Assembly (NCBI GenBank): GCA_023382435.1
Contig: JAHDVS010000014.1
Coordinates: forward strand, 6,905 to 54,250
Origin: Thermoleophilia bacterium
Lineage (GTDB): Bacteria > Actinomycetota > Thermoleophilia > Gaiellales > Gaiellaceae
DNA length: 47,346 nucleotides
Direction: 5' to 3'
Shown here piece after piece: positions 30,762-38,986 of the stretch. Within the stretch, counting starts at the first letter, position 1. Every line of letters begins with the position of its first letter. The position numbers were made by a program, and so were the translations under genes. The notes below the pieces were generated by a model. The model did no database searches and had not been told where the DNA came from. It saw only the letters and a list, made by a program, of their open reading frames with translations.

Positions 30762-32735
30762 CCCCCGGCCGAGCGCGTGGTCGGCCTTGCGCTTCAGGTC
30801 CTCGACGATCGCGGGGTCGCGTAGCGTGGTCGTGTCGCCGAGCTCGTCGCCCTCCGCGATGTTCTTGAGCAGGCGGCGCATGATCTTGCCGGAGCGCGTC
30901 TTCGGCAGGTCGTCGCCGAACAGCACCGCCGCCGGCCTCGCGATCTTCCCGATCTTCCCCGCCACGAACTCTCGCAGCTCCTCGCCGAGCTCCTCGGACG
31001 CTCCGAAGCCGTCCTTCAGCAGCACGAAGCAGACGATCCGCTGGCCCCGGTCCGGGTCGTAGGCGCCGGTGGCCGCGGCCTCCGCGACCGCGGGATGCTC
31101 CACGAGCGTCGACTCGATCTCGGTCGTGGAGAGGCGGTGGCCGGCGACGTTGATCACGTCGTCGATGCGTCCCATCAGCCAGTAGTAACCGTCCTCGTCC
31201 TGCTTCGCGCCGTCGCCCGTGACGTAGACACCGGGCCCGTACTTCGAGAAGTACGTACGCACGTAGCGCTCGTCGTCGCCGAACAGGGTCCGGAACATGC
31301 CCGGCCAGGGCTTGTCGACGATCAGGAAGCCGCCGCTCCCGCGCTCGACCGGGTTGCCCTGCTCGTCCACGATCCGCGACGAGATCCCGGGGAACGCAAC
31401 CGTGGCCGAGCCGGGCTTCAGCGTCGTCACGCCCGGCAGCGGGGTGATCAGGATGCCGCCGGTCTCGGTCTGCCACCACGTGTCGACGACGGGGCAGCGC
31501 CCGCCGCCGATCACTTTCCAGTACCACACCCACGCCTCCGGGTTGATCGGCTCGCCGACGGTGCCCAGCACGCGCAGCGAGGAGAGGTCGTGGCGGCCGG
31601 GGTACTCCTCGCCCATCTTCACGAACGAGCGGATCAGCGTCGGCGCCGTGTAGTAGGACGTGACGCCGTAGCGTTCGATGATCTGCCAGTGGCGATCCCA
31701 GTCCGGGTAGGCGGGGTCGCCCTCGTAGAGCACGCTGGTCGTCCCGTTCGCGAGCGGGCCGTACACGATGTAGGAGTGCCCGGTCACCCAGCCGACGTCG
31801 GCCGCGCACCACCAGACCGAGTCGTCGTGAATGTCGAAGATCCACTTGTGGGTCACGGCCGCGTGCAGCAGGTAGCCCGCGCTCGTGTGCAGCGCGCCCT
31901 TCGGCTTCGCCGTCGAGCCCGAGGTGTGGAGGAGGTAGAGCGTGTCCTCGGCGCCCATCGGCTCCGGCTCGCACGTGTCGGGCACGTCGGCGACGAGCTC
32001 GTGCCACCACACGTCGTGCTCCTCCCACGGCACCGGGTCGCCCGTGTGGCGCAGCACGACCACGCGACGGACCTCCGGGGCCATCGCGACGGCCTGGTCG
32101 GCGTTCGCCTTCAGCGGCACCTTGCCGCCCTTGCGCCAGCCCTCGTCCTGCGTCACCAGCACCGTCGCGCCGGCGTCCCGCAGCCGCTCCGCGAGCGACT
32201 CGGCGGAGAAGCCGCCGAAGACGACCATGTGGGGCGCGCCGATCCGGGCGCACGCGAGCATCGCGACCGGAAGCTCCGGCACCATGCCCATGTAGATGCC
32301 GACCCGGTCACCGCGCCCGACCCCGAGCTCGCGCAGGCCGTTCGCGAGCCGCGAGACGTCGCGCAGGAGCTCGGCGTACGTGATGTCGCGGCTCTCCCCG
32401 GGCGCCTCGCCGACCCAGTGGTAGGCGACTTTCTCGCCGCGGCCCGCCTCGACGTGCCGGTCGAGGCAGTTGTAGGCGACGTTGAGGACGCCGTCCTCGA
32501 ACCACGTGCAGTGGGGCGGGTTCCACTCGAGACGCTTCGCCGGCTTGCGATACCAGGTCAGGAACTCGTCGGCGAGGCGGGCCCAGAAGCCCTCGAAGTC
32601 CTCTTCGGCCTCCCGGTAGACGGAGTCGTCGCCGATGATCGCGCTGCGGCGCAGCTCGTCGGGGGGCGGGAACGTGCGCTGCTCCTTCAGGAGCCCCTCG
32701 ATCAGTGCCAGGGTCTCGGGGTGCGCCTCCGACAT
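30759..32735 (-). CDS. acs: Acetyl-CoA synthetase
   Basis: A 658-residue AMP-forming ligase that makes acetyl-CoA from acetate, CoA and ATP; propionate may also be used. Visible are the P-loop TSGSTAKPKGALHTSAGY near 270 (the usual Gly before KPKG is Ala), WWCAADVGWVTGHSY near 310, DTWWQTETGG near 418, VTGDGAKQDEDGYYW near 510, and the acetylation/hinge motif LPKTRSGKIMRR near 615 with the conserved catalytic Lys. Full length. The ATG at 32735 has GGGAGAGG upstream. It is divergent from the M23 peptidase gene. Confidence 0.95.
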   Translation of the reverse strand: MSEAHPETLALIEGLLKEQRTFPPPDELRRSAIIGDDSVYREAEEDFEGFWARLADEFLTWYRKPAKRLEWNPPHCTWFEDGVLNVAYNCLDRHVEAGRGEKVAYHWVGEAPGESRDITYAELLRDVSRLANGLRELGVGRGDRVGIYMGMVPELPVAMLACARIGAPHMVVFGGFSAESLAERLRDAGATVLVTQDEGWRKGGKVPLKANADQAVAMAPEVRRVVVLRHTGDPVPWEEHDVWWHELVADVPDTCEPEPMGAEDTLYLLHTSGSTAKPKGALHTSAGYLLHAAVTHKWIFDIHDDSVWWCAADVGWVTGHSYIVYGPLANGTTSVLYEGDPAYPDWDRHWQIIERYGVTSYYTAPTLIRSFVKMGEEYPGRHDLSSLRVLGTVGEPINPEAWVWYWKVIGGGRCPVVDTWWQTETGGILITPLPGVTTLKPGSATVAFPGISSRIVDEQGNPVERGSGGFLIVDKPWPGMFRTLFGDDERYVRTYFSKYGPGVYVTGDGAKQDEDGYYWLMGRIDDVINVAGHRLSTTEIESTLVEHPAVAEAAATGAYDPDRGQRIVCFVLLKDGFGASEELGEELREFVAGKIGKIARPAAVLFGDDLPKTRSGKIMRRLLKNIAEGDELGDTTTLRDPAIVEDLKRKADHALGRG

Positions 32736-32788
32736 CGAGCCTCTCCCTTCGTCGCCGACCGTGCGTCGCGGAAGGCATACCACACGCC

Positions 32789-32805
32789 GCACGCCTCGAG
32801 CGTGC
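32789..32805. promoter_or_regulatory. Inverted repeat in the acs/M23 divergent promoter region
   Basis: GCACGC and GCGTGC arms around a 5-nt spacer, midway between the two divergent start codons. It is a plausible operator, but single and short. Confidence 0.3.
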
Positions 32806-32825
32806 GATCCGGACACGGTCTTCGC

Positions 32826-32831
32826 TAGGCT
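32826..32831 (+). promoter_or_regulatory. -10 box TAGGCT for the M23 peptidase gene
   Basis: TAGGCT followed by exactly 6 nt and the GTG start, so the mRNA is expected to begin on the start codon. Confidence 0.45.
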
Positions 32832-32837
32832 CTGTCT

Positions 32838-34262
32838 GTGTCCGCACGCGTTCTTGTGCTGCTCGCGGCGGCATTCGCGCTTCTCCTCGCCGCCGGAGCC
32901 TCAGCCGCCGCCGAAGGCCCGAAGGCCTCCGCGTCCGCGTTCGCTGCCCTGGTCGACCTCCCCGGAGGGGACGATACGGTCGCCGGCGCGGTGTCCGCTC
33001 CACCGCTCGCGTCCGCCAATCTCGGCGGCTACGAGTACCCCGAGGACGGGAGCGTGATCTCGTTCGCACGCGCGCTCACGGGAGCCCGGACGGGCCCTGG
33101 CTCGGCCGCCCGGGCCGAGGCGAGCGCGTCGCTTGCCGACGTCGCCCTGTTCGGGGGTGAGATCCGGATCGGCAGCGTCACGCTTCGCGCGGACGCGTCC
33201 GCGACGTCGAGCGGCTCCGCCGGCACGGTTTCGGCATCGTCACTCGATGGCGTCGTCGTTCTCGGCGAGCCCGTCGACGCGATCCCGAACCTCCGCGTCC
33301 CGCTCGGCGACTGGGGCTACCTCGTCCTGCTCGAGCAGGCCGAGTTGCGCCAGAGCGGGACCGACGGGTCCGGCCGCCGGGCGTTCGTTACCGCCGTTCG
33401 CGTCGTCCTGACCGGCGCCCACGGGGGCCTGCCGGCAGGCACGGAGCTCCTCGTCGGGTACGCGGAGGCGGCGGCGCGCGCCCCCGCGGGCGTGGAGTCG
33501 CCGGCCGAACCAGGCGCGAGTGCCCCGGGGAGCGACGACGCCGCGTCCCCGGCGCGCGATCCCTCGCCGCAGCCGCCGGGCGCCCGCAACGAGCCGCCCT
33601 CGATCGTTCGCAATCCGCCACCGGGAGTCAGTCCGAACATCACGGGTCGCGGCTACGTCTTCCCGATCTACGGGCCGGTCTCGTTCACCGACGACTTCGG
33701 TGCGCCGAGGGCGAGCACCGGCTGGCACCACGGCACGGACCTGTTCGCCCGCCGCGGCGCACCCGTGCTCGCGGTCGCGGACGGCACGGTGTTCTCGGTC
33801 GGCTGGAACACCGTCGGTGGCTGGCGGCTCTGGCTTCGCGACGGGCAGGGGAACGAGTACTACTACGCTCACATGTCTGCCTACACGCCGCTCGCCCGGG
33901 AGGGAGCGACGGTCGAGGCCGGCGACGTGCTCGGCTTCGTCGGTGACACCGGCGACGCCCGGGGAACACCCCCGCACCTGCACTTCGAGGTCCATCCGGT
34001 CGCGCTTCTGGGCCTCGGCTACGACGGCGTCGTGAACCCGTTTCCGTACCTGTCCGCGTGGCGGGCGAGCCGCGACGCGAGCTTCACGCTCGACGCGCCG
34101 GCGCCGGGGGCCGTGCTGCTCGACGTGCAGGACATCTCGACCGCCAGCGGGCTCCTGCCGGGCCCGCTCGAACGGGCCCTGGGTCTGTACGGCGACGGCG
34201 CGCTGCTGCCGCTCTCCGAGTCCGGGCCGCCCGAGCTGGTCGGCCTGCGGCCCGGCTTCTAG
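32838..34262 (+). CDS. Secreted M23-family (LytM) peptidase
   Basis: A 474-residue exported protein. A Sec signal peptide covers about residues 1-25 (VLLAAAFALLLAAGASAAA). A beta-rich region rich in Ala/Ser/Gly follows up to about 210, then a Pro/Ala/Ser linker to about 265. The M23 domain starts at YVFPIYGPVSFTDDFG near 273: zinc His and Asp in WHHGTDLFA near 295, the HMS segment near 338, and HLHFEVHP near 378. It should cut peptidoglycan cross-bridges or act as a wall-binding factor. The gene converges on the SDR gene so closely that the two stops share CTAG. Confidence 0.88.
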   Translation: MSARVLVLLAAAFALLLAAGASAAAEGPKASASAFAALVDLPGGDDTVAGAVSAPPLASANLGGYEYPEDGSVISFARALTGARTGPGSAARAEASASLADVALFGGEIRIGSVTLRADASATSSGSAGTVSASSLDGVVVLGEPVDAIPNLRVPLGDWGYLVLLEQAELRQSGTDGSGRRAFVTAVRVVLTGAHGGLPAGTELLVGYAEAAARAPAGVESPAEPGASAPGSDDAASPARDPSPQPPGARNEPPSIVRNPPPGVSPNITGRGYVFPIYGPVSFTDDFGAPRASTGWHHGTDLFARRGAPVLAVADGTVFSVGWNTVGGWRLWLRDGQGNEYYYAHMSAYTPLAREGATVEAGDVLGFVGDTGDARGTPPHLHFEVHPVALLGLGYDGVVNPFPYLSAWRASRDASFTLDAPAPGAVLLDVQDISTASGLLPGPLERALGLYGDGALLPLSESGPPELVGLRPGF

Positions 34263-35038
34263 CCGAACGCGAGCGTGCCGACGTCGACTGCGGCTCCGCC
34301 GCCGTCCGCGACGAGCACCGAGCCGGTCACGAACGACGACTCGCCGCAGGCGAGGAAGAGCGCCGCGGCGGCGATCTCTTCCGGCTCCGCGACCCGTCGC
34401 AGCGGCAGGTGGGCGCTCACGAGCGCGAACGCCTCGTCGCGGGTGACGCCTCGGCGTGCTGCGAGGTCGTCGAGCTCGCCCTCGCTCATCGGGGTGCGCA
34501 CCCAGCCGGGGCAGAGCGCGTTGACGCGCACCCCGGGCCCGTAGTCGACGGCGAGCGAGCGCGTCAGGCCGACGAGCGCGTGCTTCGCAGCCGTGTAGCC
34601 GGCCATCCCCGGCCCCGCGGCCAGGCCGACGACCGAGGAGACGACCACGATCGTCCCGCCCCGCTCGAGCAGGTGTGGAAGCGCCGCGCGGGCGCAGGCG
34701 AACGCGCTCGTCAGGTTCGCGTCGAGGCCGGCCCGCCACGCCTCGTCGTCGACCTCGAGTGCGCCGCCGCCGCCCTCCCCGCCGGCGTTCGCGACGAGGA
34801 CGTCGAGGCCGCCGAAGCGCTCGACGGTCGCCTCGACCGCCCGGCTGGCGTCCCCCGCCACCGCCGCGTCACCGGCGACGGCGAGGCCGCCGAGCTCGCT
34901 CGCGACCGCCTCGACCGGACCGGCCCGGCGGCCCATCACGGCGACGGAGGCGCCCTCGGCTGCGAAGCGCCGCGCGATCGCGGCGCCGATCCCCGTGCCT
35001 CCGCCCGTGACGAGCGCCACCCTGCCGTCGAGCCGCAT
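34259..35038 (-). CDS. Short-chain dehydrogenase/reductase
   Basis: A 259-residue SDR with the cofactor motif TGGGTGIG near residue 11, NAG in VANAGGEGG near 84, catalytic Ser in VVSSVVG near 135, YTAAK with Tyr and Lys near 150, and PGWVRTPM near 180. Lack of an Asp after beta-2 (VAVMGRR) suggests NADP preference. The substrate is unknown. The ATG at 35038 is preceded by a TATTCC -10 box at 6 nt, predicting a leaderless mRNA. It is divergent from the MOSC gene across about 40 nt. Confidence 0.9.
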   Translation of the reverse strand: MRLDGRVALVTGGGTGIGAAIARRFAAEGASVAVMGRRAGPVEAVASELGGLAVAGDAAVAGDASRAVEATVERFGGLDVLVANAGGEGGGGALEVDDEAWRAGLDANLTSAFACARAALPHLLERGGTIVVVSSVVGLAAGPGMAGYTAAKHALVGLTRSLAVDYGPGVRVNALCPGWVRTPMSEGELDDLAARRGVTRDEAFALVSAHLPLRRVAEPEEIAAAALFLACGESSFVTGSVLVADGGGAAVDVGTLAFG

Positions 35039-35044
35039 GCGGTA

Positions 35045-35050
35045 GGAATA
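35045..35050 (-). promoter_or_regulatory. -10 box TATTCC for the SDR gene
   Basis: On the minus strand TATTCC is followed by 6 nt and the SDR ATG. The same AT-rich patch (TAGGAATACT) may also help promote the divergent MOSC gene. Confidence 0.4.
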
Positions 35051-35079
35051 CTCGATCCACCGACCCGGGGGTGAGTTGC

Positions 35080-35541
35080 ATGAGCGGAACAGTCGAGGCG
35101 ATCGTACTGAGGGGCGCACCGGACAGCGAGCCCGCGACGGTCGAGCGCGTCCGCGCGCTCGCCGGGCGCGGCCTCGAGGGCGACCGCTACTTCGCCGGGG
35201 AGGGCACGTTCTCCACGACGCCCGGCACCGGGCGGAACCTGACCCTGATCGAGGCGGAGGCGCTTGACGCGCTCGAGGCCTCGACGGGCGTGCGGCTCGC
35301 TCCGCTGGACACGAGGCGAAACCTGGTCACGCGTGGGATCGGCCTGAACGACCTGGTCGGGCGCCGCTTCCGTGTCGGCGGGGTCGAGTGCCTGGGGCAG
35401 CGACTCTGCGACCCCTGCTCGCATCTCGAGGGTCGGACGGCGCCGGGAGTGCTCGCCGGGCTCGAGGGCCGCGGCGGCCTGCGCGCGGACATCCTCACGG
35501 ACGGCGAGATCTCGGTCGGGGACGAGGTCGTCGCGCTCTGA
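35080..35541 (+). CDS. MOSC-domain protein
   Basis: A 153-residue MOSC protein, a family linked to molybdenum cofactor sulfuration and to mARC/YiiM-type N-hydroxyl reductases. It has GLEGDRYFAGEG near 33, RNLTLIEAEALDAL near 50, TRRNLVTRGIGLNDLVG near 80, and the conserved Cys in RLCDPCSHLEG near 111. Moco ligation or persulfide transfer through this Cys is the likely role. An orphan Mo-hydroxylase subunit is encoded about 6 kb upstream; a link is possible but unproven. An in-frame GTG at 35071 is an alternative start. Confidence 0.88.
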   Translation: MSGTVEAIVLRGAPDSEPATVERVRALAGRGLEGDRYFAGEGTFSTTPGTGRNLTLIEAEALDALEASTGVRLAPLDTRRNLVTRGIGLNDLVGRRFRVGGVECLGQRLCDPCSHLEGRTAPGVLAGLEGRGGLRADILTDGEISVGDEVVAL

Positions 35542-35550
35542 GCCGCCCCG

Positions 35551-37005
35551 CTAGCGGGTCGTGCCCTCGGCGATCTGGAGCGTCTTCAGGTCGGAGTAGA
35601 AGTCGAGCGCGTAGTCGCCGCCCTCGCGCCCGATCCCGGAGATCCCCGCGCCGCCGAACGGGGCGGTCAGGTCGCGCACGAGGAAGGAGTTGACCCAGAC
35701 CGTGCCGGCGCGGATCGCCCTGCCGACCCGCTCGGCACGCCCGGCCGAGCCGGTGTAGACGATCGCGGCGAGGCCGTAGGGCGTCGAGTTGGCGAGCTCG
35801 ATCGCCTCAGTCTCGCCAGCGAACGTCTGGAACGTCAGGACGGGGCCGAACACCTCGCGCTGGACGATCTCCGAGTCGTTGGAGCGGGGCTCGACGAGCG
35901 TCGGCTCGTACCAGAGGCCGCCGCGAGCGGCCCGCCGTCCGCCGCGCACGATCCGGTCGCCGGCGACGCGGGCCCGCTCGACGAACCCCTCGACCCGCTC
36001 GAGGTGCCGCTGGTGGATGAGCGGGGAGACGGTGGTGGCGTCGTCGCGCGGGTCGCCGAGCACGTGCGCGTCGGCGTGGCGGTCGAAGCGCTCGAGGAAC
36101 TCGCCCCGCACGGACTCCTCTACGAGCAGACGGGTGCCGGCCAGGCAGACCTGACCCGCGTCGTCGTACTGTCCGGCTGCCTTGCGCGCGGCAGCGTCGA
36201 GGTCGGCGTCCTCGAAGACGAGCAACGGGCTCTTGCCCCCGAGCTCGGCCGTGAAGGGGACGAGGTTGCGCGCCGCCGCGACGCCGATCGACCGGCCCGT
36301 CTCCGGCGAGCCGGTGAAGGAGGTCCGCCGAGCGAGCGGGCTCGCGACGAGCGCCGCCCCGACCTCCTCGCCGATTCCCTGCACGACGTTGAGGACGCCC
36401 GGCGGCAGCTCCGCCTCCGTGGCGAGGTCGGCGAGCAGCGAGCAGGAAAGCGGCGACCACTCGGCCGGCTTGAGGACGACGGTGCAGCCGGCGGCGAGCG
36501 CGGGCGCGGTCTTCCAGGTCGAGAGCATGAACGGCGCGTTCCAGGGGGTGATCACGACCGCCGGGCCGGCGGGCATGCGCGTGACGCGGTTCCACGAGCC
36601 GCCGGAGCGCCAGTCGCGCTCCTCGTAGGCCTCGGCGAGGTCCGCGTAGGCGCGGAAGTTGCGGGCGCCGCGGGCGATCACGCGGGCGCGCAGCGAGCGC
36701 AGCAGCATCGCCATGTCCTCGCACTCGACCGCCGCGAGCCGCTCGACGTTCGCGTCGATCAGGTCGGCGAGCCGGCGCAGGTAGGGGCCGCGCCCGGCCG
36801 GACCGAGCGCGGCCCAGGCCGGGAACGCGGTGCGGGCCGCCTCGAGCGCCCGGTCGGCGATCTCCGCGTCGCCGCGCGCGACGAGGGCGAGCACGCGGCC
36901 GTCGATCGGCGAGCGGTCCTCGAAGCGGTCGGGCGAGGGAACCCGCTCGCCGTCGACGAAGTGGTCGGTCGAGACGGAGACCCCGGCGACCTCCGCCCGG
37001 CTCAC
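35551..37005 (-). CDS. Aldehyde dehydrogenase (ALDH-2)
   Basis: A 484-residue ALDH of the HpcC/betaine-aldehyde type. Features are ITPWNAPFMLSTW near 142, catalytic Glu in TAELGGKSPL near 245, the nucleophile in DAGQVCLAGTRL near 280, and REVFGPVLTF near 380. It probably oxidises a semialdehyde from aromatic or sugar catabolism. The GTG at 37005 overlaps the stop of the acetoacetate-decarboxylase-like gene, forming a two-gene operon. Its stop lies in a 12-bp palindrome (35547-35558) shared with the convergent MOSC gene end. Confidence 0.92.
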   Translation of the reverse strand: MSRAEVAGVSVSTDHFVDGERVPSPDRFEDRSPIDGRVLALVARGDAEIADRALEAARTAFPAWAALGPAGRGPYLRRLADLIDANVERLAAVECEDMAMLLRSLRARVIARGARNFRAYADLAEAYEERDWRSGGSWNRVTRMPAGPAVVITPWNAPFMLSTWKTAPALAAGCTVVLKPAEWSPLSCSLLADLATEAELPPGVLNVVQGIGEEVGAALVASPLARRTSFTGSPETGRSIGVAAARNLVPFTAELGGKSPLLVFEDADLDAAARKAAGQYDDAGQVCLAGTRLLVEESVRGEFLERFDRHADAHVLGDPRDDATTVSPLIHQRHLERVEGFVERARVAGDRIVRGGRRAARGGLWYEPTLVEPRSNDSEIVQREVFGPVLTFQTFAGETEAIELANSTPYGLAAIVYTGSAGRAERVGRAIRAGTVWVNSFLVRDLTAPFGGAGISGIGREGGDYALDFYSDLKTLQIAEGTTR

Positions 37006-37799
37006 AGCTCCCGCACCGTCTCGAGGTCGTCGACCGTGTAGGCGAACGTGAAGCGAAAGCCGCGGCCCAGGCGCACCGGGGCGAGACGGTCGTGCTCCTC
37101 GCTCGGCGCGCCGTGGAGGGCGAGCGTCGCCGAGCCCTCCCAGATCGGCGAGCTCGCACGGTCGCGGCTGCGGGCTCGGACGAGCTCGTGCACGGCGGGC
37201 TCGTCGTGGCGTCCCGCGGCAAGGCGCGGGAAATGGCGGACGTTCACGAGCGGCGGCCCGTTGTGAGTCGGCCCGGACAGCGCGAGCCGCTCGAGCGTGA
37301 CGGCGCCCTCGGCGAGTCGCCGCTCGCCCGCGGCGAGCGTGCCGCCGAAGGCGGCACCGGGCCCGATCCCGGGGTCGGGCCGGCACTCGAGCCCGAACGT
37401 GCGGGTGATCCAGATCGAGCCGAGCTTCTTGGGGAAGCCCTGGATCCAGCCGCGGGCGAGCGCGAAGTCGCGGTCGACCCAGATGTACGGGCAGGTGGTC
37501 ACCTCCGCGCCGTCGAGGAGCGCGTTGACGACGATGAAGAACTCCCGGTACTGGCTGCGCGCCGGGTCGAGCAGCTCGCCGCCGCCGTCGGTGCAGGACT
37601 GCCAATCCACGAACAGGGCCGCGCAGCGGCCGGGGTCGGGGTGCGGCTCGAGCCCGGGCGGAAGCACCGCCTGCACCGCGTCGGGGTCGGCCCAGTATTC
37701 GATCACGAGGAAGTCGCCCACGTAGTGCCACGGCGGGCGTGGCACGAGGCTCGCCCTCCCCTCGGGCGAGCGGGGCAGCGAGTAGCCCTCGAGCGTCAT
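37002..37799 (-). CDS. Acetoacetate-decarboxylase-family protein
   Basis: A 265-residue ADC-like enzyme. The catalytic dyad appears in WIQGFPKKLGSIW near 117 (Lys-Lys, the Schiff-base Lys with its perturbing neighbour), with the family strands PPWHYVGDFLVIEYW near 23 and YREFFIVVNALLDG near 83. Members decarboxylate beta-keto acids or do aldol/dehydratase chemistry on keto acids. The ALDH downstream suggests that an aldehyde or semialdehyde is formed. A MarR-type operator lies in the divergent promoter region. Confidence 0.87.
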   Translation of the reverse strand: MTLEGYSLPRSPEGRASLVPRPPWHYVGDFLVIEYWADPDAVQAVLPPGLEPHPDPGRCAALFVDWQSCTDGGGELLDPARSQYREFFIVVNALLDGAEVTTCPYIWVDRDFALARGWIQGFPKKLGSIWITRTFGLECRPDPGIGPGAAFGGTLAAGERRLAEGAVTLERLALSGPTHNGPPLVNVRHFPRLAAGRHDEPAVHELVRARSRDRASSPIWEGSATLALHGAPSEEHDRLAPVRLGRGFRFTFAYTVDDLETVREL

Positions 37800-37844
37800 C
37801 GGTCTCCTTCGGCGTCCGTCCCCGGCGGCGCCCGCCCCGGAGGA

Positions 37845-37861
37845 TATACTTGAGCAGGCAA
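37845..37861. promoter_or_regulatory. marR/ADC divergent promoter with MarR operator A
   Basis: TATACT (37845-37850) is a good -10 box for marR. It runs into TTGAGCAGGCAA (37850-37861), matching sites B and C downstream (TTGASMASGCAA), so a repressor would sit on the start point. The ADC gene starts 46 nt away on the other strand. Confidence 0.6.
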
Positions 37862-37878
37862 AGAATGGTACGGGTGAG

Positions 37879-38370
37879 ATGACAAGCCGTCAAGCACTTC
37901 CGGCCGGGGCCCTCACGGCCTGGGCGAGCTACCTGCGCGGGCACGCGGCGCTCAGCCGCGCGCTGAACGCCCGCCTCGTCGCCGAGCACGGCCTGACCCT
38001 CAACGACTACGAGGTGCTGCTCTTGCTGTCGCGCGCGCCTGACGGCTACCTCAAGCGCGTCGACCTGGCCCAGCGCGTGCTCCTGACGCCCTCGGGGATC
38101 ACGCGGCTGCTCGGCGGGCTCGAGAGCGCGGGTTACGTGGAGAAGGGCTCCTGTCCGACCGACGCGCGGGTCACGTACGCGGTCGTTACGGAGGTGGGGC
38201 TGGCGAAGCTGGCCGAGGCGACGGAGACGCATCTCGCCGATCTCGAGGAGCTGTTCGTGACGCGCTTCGACGAGTCCGAGCTCGCCCTGCTCGCGGAGCT
38301 GCTCGGCCGGCTCGCCGGCGACTCCGAGGGAGAGCATTGCCCCGGTGGCGCTCGAGCGCGCAATACTTGA
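37879..38370 (+). CDS. MarR-family transcriptional regulator
   Basis: A 163-residue winged-helix repressor. The helices around LTLNDYEVLLLLSRAPDG near 38 are followed by the recognition segment KRVDLAQRVLLTPSGITRLLG near 57 and the wing KGSCPTDARVTYAVVT near 90. A Cys in the wing (near 93) and one near the C-terminus could sense oxidants or quinones, but this is not shown. Its stop codon lies inside operator B of the downstream yceI promoter. Controlled genes are probably itself, ADC/ALDH-2 and yceI/FMN reductase. Confidence 0.9.
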   Translation: MTSRQALPAGALTAWASYLRGHAALSRALNARLVAEHGLTLNDYEVLLLLSRAPDGYLKRVDLAQRVLLTPSGITRLLGGLESAGYVEKGSCPTDARVTYAVVTEVGLAKLAEATETHLADLEELFVTRFDESELALLAELLGRLAGDSEGEHCPGGARARNT

Positions 38371-38411
38371 CAACGCAAGGAACCCCCCCTAAACTTTTTG
38401 AGCACGCAATA
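38367..38411 (+). promoter_or_regulatory. yceI promoter with MarR operators B and C
   Basis: TTGACA (38367-38372), 17 nt, then TAAACT (38390-38395): an optimally spaced housekeeping promoter, rare in this window. Operator B (TTGACAACGCAA, 38367-38378) covers the -35 box and operator C (TTGAGCACGCAA, 38398-38409) covers the region just after the -10 box. Both match operator A. Confidence 0.7.
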
Positions 38412-38437
38412 GTTATCCGCTCAAGGAGGTAGTTCCG

Positions 38438-38986
38438 ATGTCCGTCGTAGAGCAGCCCGCCGTCACGGCCGCCAGCGGCACGTGGACGGTCGATCCCGCT
38501 CACTCCCACGTCGAGTTCGCCGCCAAGCACCTCGGCTTCGCGACCGTCAAGGGCCGCGCGCAGGTGTTCTCGGGGACGTTCGTCGCCGGCGAGCAGCCCG
38601 CGCTCGAGGGCACGGTCGACCTTGCCAGCGTGACCACCCACGAGTCCGACCGCGACGTCCACCTCCGCTCGGCCGACTTCTTCGACGTCGAGCGCTTTCC
38701 GGAGGCCCGCTTCGTCTCGACCTCGGTCACGCGCGACGGCGACGCGCTCTCGGTCGAGGGCGAGCTCACGCTCAAGGGGACGACCCGCCCGGTCACGCTG
38801 CACGGCGCGCTGACCGGTGCCGGCGCCGACCCGTGGGGCAACGAGCGGCTCGGGCTCGCGCTCGAGGGTGCGATCGACCGGCGCGAGTTCGGCGTCGACT
38901 GGAACCAGCCGCTTCCCGGTGGCGGCCTGCTCGTCTCGAACGAGGTTCGGCTCGACGTCGCGCTCTCGGTGATCAAGACGGCCTGA
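38438..38986 (+). CDS. YceI-family protein
   Basis: A 182-residue lipocalin-like YceI protein. The family strands are seen in WTVDPAHSHVEFAAKHLGF near 16, FDVERFPEARFVST near 82, GELTLKGTTRPVTL near 108 and IDRREFGVDWN near 146. E. coli YceI binds a polyisoprenoid such as a quinone precursor in the periplasm; this protein has no signal peptide, so it acts in the cytosol. The AGGAGGT ribosome site is strong. It is followed by an FMN reductase (TGATG overlap), and the operon is preceded by MarR operators. Confidence 0.9.
   Translation: MSVVEQPAVTAASGTWTVDPAHSHVEFAAKHLGFATVKGRAQVFSGTFVAGEQPALEGTVDLASVTTHESDRDVHLRSADFFDVERFPEARFVSTSVTRDGDALSVEGELTLKGTTRPVTLHGALTGAGADPWGNERLGLALEGAIDRREFGVDWNQPLPGGGLLVSNEVRLDVALSVIKTA

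Noticed and set aside
35551-38373. A 940-residue ALDH fused to an upstream domain
   Set aside because: The ALDH frame runs open across the ADC-like and MarR genes only because of high GC. The real ADC gene uses another frame, and a GTGA junction gives the ALDH start at 37005.
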